Shown here: one piece after another, positions 26,930 through 29,165 of the stretch
How the letters are laid out: each line of letters begins with the position of its first letter
How positions within the stretch are numbered: the stretch's first letter is position 1
Assembly: GCA_018398765.1 (NCBI GenBank)
Contig: JAHBMJ010003079.1
Coordinates: forward strand, 64,001-93,165
Source of the DNA: Chromera velia
Lineage: Eukaryota > Sar > Chromeraceae
Reading direction: 5' to 3'
Length of the DNA: 29,165 nt
Translations under genes and position numbers: made by a program
The notes under the pieces: generated by a model
Database searches by the model: none
What the model saw: the letters and a program-made list of their open reading frames with translations, nothing else
What the model was told of the DNA's origin: nothing

Positions 26930-29165
26930 CTCCACGATCATTCCAAGCACAACACACACAGCAAGGAAACCTCTCGAGAGGAGCCCCAGATGCTCATGCA
27001 CGTGTTCAGCCAGTTAATTCTCCTGAGGAACTAGAGAGGATGTGTAGTTACACACCGACTTCTTCCAATCTGTCCATGCATGTCAACAGTATATTCTCTT
27101 TTACTGAGGAGAAAACTTGCGTTCGTCAATATTTTGATCAAGTGTCTCCTCCATCTCTTTGTTTCTTATTCCTGTTGGTAAGATTCCCCTCCCCATTGCT
27201 GCATCTTTTTTCGTGCGGATATTTTGCTTCAAACCTCCGCGCACAGAAATGAAGACCCTTCAACCAACCCTGTTCTTTCGTCCCTCCCTGCTCATCCTTG
27301 TCCTCACCCCCTTCCCCGCAGACTGGTCGGGAATGTCCGCACTCTAGATCCCCGCCTTGAGGGTCAGTCCGAAACATCTTTTTCATTTTTCCTTCTCTCC
27401 CCTTTCACTGTTGAGAGAGAGAGAGAGAGCAGAGACAAGCACGCTGATCACTCAAATTTATCAAGAGAATCACATAAGAGATGTTGGTGGTCTGTCAAAA
27501 GAAGAAATAGAATTGAAATCATTGTGGAGGAAGCAAACCATTGGTCGTGTTTGCATACCTCAGAGGCACAAGACAGGAAGGAGGCTGTGGTGGCCTTCCT
27601 TGCGCTTTCTGTGACTCCCTGCAGTCAAATGCGCTTGGTTCGTTTCTTCCGATCGTTGGTCTGTCTCTGCTCCCTCCCTCCCTCCCTCCCTCCAGGGACA
27701 AAACCACAGACTGTCTCTCTGCCCTATGCCCTCCCTTCTTTCTCTTCTTGCAGCCGCTTTCGTGTCTCTGTACAGCAGCTGCTACGGCCCTCCAGCCCCA
27801 GATGCACAGCAGGGGCAGCCGCAAAAGAATCTGACGGGAGGCGCTGGTACACGCGTCAGCCCCCCGCAGAGAGCAGCTCCGACGACATGGACGTCCGTCC
27901 AGGCCAATCAGGAGGGGGCACTGCCGTCAGGGGATGGGGGGGGGACCTTGAATAGACTTGCCGCTCCCGTACAGCATCAGCGGGCGTCCCCCCTCCCTCT
28001 CACTGTCCCCTCAGTTACTCTGGGAGAACCTCCTGCACCCGCAACTCAACATGTTCGCAGGCCCTCTGTCAGCGTGACCGCTGACCAGGACAAGCAGACT
28101 ACAGACTCGCCCGGCGTTCAAAAAGCCTCCTCAGCCGTACCGCCCCCTCCACCCCCCCCTCTAACACCTCTCTCCAAGGCAGGAAATTTCGGGGGAAAGT
28201 CGGGACTGAACAAGTCATCCGGACGTCAGTCAGTCAGCTTGCTCGCTTTCCTTTTTCCTTTCTATTTTCGTTGCCCTTTTTCTCTCCTTCTCTTTCTCTC
28301 TCGCGTATGCAAATGCTTAAGTCCCTCTCTTTGCGTTTAGCGCTGTACTTGCGGGAGAGAATCAGGGATGGGAGTATAGACATTGTAGGATTGCTATTCC
28401 TCTCCCTCCCAGATGGAATCAGCGATGCTTGCACTCAATCTCTCTTCCTTCTTCCCCTGCAGCCCCGAAAAGACGAGGCTTCAGAGACGTCTCCCCCACC
28501 CCCACGCCCTCCGGTGAGGACGCAAAGGACAAGTCCGAAGAGGGGGACAAGAAACAGACCCCCTTCGGTTTCTCGGCACAACAAAAAGAAGCCACACCTC
28601 CAGAGAAGGAAAAGGAAAAAGAAGCCACAGCAGCTGCGGGTAATTTCACTCTCCCTCCACCATCACAGAACCGCCAACCGACACCTCCGAAAGATCCCCA
28701 GCCTTCCTCTGTCACCCAAAGCCCCCGGCCGAATCAGATGGAAAGAGGATCACTCAAACCAGTAGAACAGCAGACTGCAAAGATACCTCCTACACCGAAA
28801 AAAACACCCCTTCCTCTAAAGGCCAAACCACCAGGAATTGCCCCTAAAAACTCAACGCCCCCAACGGGAGCCAAGGCTTCCCCCCCCTCTGCAAAGACCC
28901 CTCCATCTCCATCTGCAGGAGCAAAGACCCCTCCGCCACCCGCAAAGACCCCAATTCCGATGAAGCCCAAAGGTCCCCCCCCCCCTGCAGCATCCAAAAA
29001 TGCAATTCCTCTCAAAGTCAAAGCCCCACCCCCAGCCAAAGCTCCCGTCACGATCGATGGTGAAAGTCCCGAAGACCAAAAACTGAACCTCACGCGGTCA
29101 GAGACACGAGATCAAGACTCACCCCCACAAAGAAAGAGCGTCCCACCTCCCCCACCAAAGAAAAC
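22935..29165 (+). CDS. Gln-rich, coiled-coil, Pro/Lys-rich protein; continues past the window
   Basis: Consecutive exons that join in phase: 24987-25073, 25549-25576, 25842-25960, 26248-26311, 26797-26860, 27322-27362, 27754-28224 and 28463 to the edge. Earlier exons 22935-22993 and 23323-23368 also join to each other. A Gln-rich exon at 23672-24113 (QQMQQQQQRKQLLQQL) and one starting at 24849 (ESKDKVPFQFDD) are likely, but their phases and links are unsettled. The central part is coiled-coil (LALLLEERMRVAKEVQGL, then RMRLERAEG), followed by a helical domain (LIERCDFLHRSLDVTVETLS, GVLLTADEDPRSTVAKILS, NVRTLDPRLEAAFVSLYSS). From 27780 it is Pro-rich and ends in PP/AK repeats such as AKTPPPPAKTP and VPPPPPKK, like formin FH1 or WASP-type profilin/SH3-binding regions. 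No FH2 domain is in view. Start codon not identified. Family not recognised. Confidence 0.6.
24247..24585 (+). repeat. (GAA)n / AAGGAAGAA polypurine tract
   Basis: About 340 bases almost purely A and G on the + strand, built from GAA, GGAAGAA and GAAAAA units. It lies in an intron of the Gln/Pro-rich gene. Phe/Ser/Leu translations on the other strand are artefacts. Confidence 0.95.
24705..24769 (+). repeat. (TC)n(TG)n compound microsatellite
   Basis: TC run then uninterrupted TG run, coding-strand orientation. Confidence 0.95.
25484..25546 (+). repeat. (TC)n(TG)n compound microsatellite at a splice acceptor
   Basis: The TG run goes directly into the GCAG acceptor of the exon at 25549, so the repeat itself supplies the polypyrimidine region. 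Confidence 0.95.
26867..26928 (+). repeat. (TC)n(TG)n compound microsatellite at a splice donor
   Basis: The TC run starts immediately after the donor GTAAGT at 26861. Confidence 0.95.

Noticed and set aside
28734-29093. - strand Gly-rich frame
   Set aside because: Antisense shadow of the Pro/Lys-rich coding exon, which stays open on the + strand to the window edge.

Overview
The window is nuclear DNA of a eukaryote with intron-rich genes, probably an alga or other protist. Every supported gene lies on the + strand. Introns are mostly 200-650 bases, up to about 1.3 kb, and nearly every acceptor reads NGCAG. Introns are full of microsatellites and many copies of the palindrome TGCATGCA. Together with the gene content this suggests an alveolate such as a chromerid alga (Chromera or Vitrella). 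That assignment is inference; nothing here proves it.

Layout: (1) 1-1637, the 3' end of a gene whose last three exons join in phase. (2) 2481-5590, a gene for a secreted or membrane-delivered helical protein with a signal peptide, a probable one-base frameshift, and a 3' side lost near an assembly gap at 5604-5656. (3) 6589-9633, a B-lectin (bulb-type mannose-binding lectin) gene in six exons. (4) 10025-12361, five exons with six fascin-like repeats, enough for two beta-trefoils. (5) 12362-15329, a long spacer with an AT-rich island at about 13790-14840 and a CpG/TGCATGCA-rich block before the next gene. (6) 15330-21055, a complete nine-exon queuine tRNA-ribosyltransferase gene; the spliced CDS is 1569 nt (522 residues) and one intron appears to be GC-AG. 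(7) 21056-22175, a second AT-rich island. (8) 22935 to the right edge, the 5' and middle part of a gene for a Gln-rich, coiled-coil, then Pro/Lys-rich protein that continues past the window.

Genes 2-4 may work together, or even be one gene: a signal peptide, a Cys-containing helical stalk, mannose-binding lectin repeats and fascin-type beta-trefoils would make a secreted carbohydrate-binding protein. The gap and uncertain 5' ends prevent a firm statement. The queuine transferase is an ordinary housekeeping enzyme.

Exon boundaries were chosen by hand from GT/AG (or GC/AG) sites, phase continuity and domain continuity. No alignment or transcript data were available.
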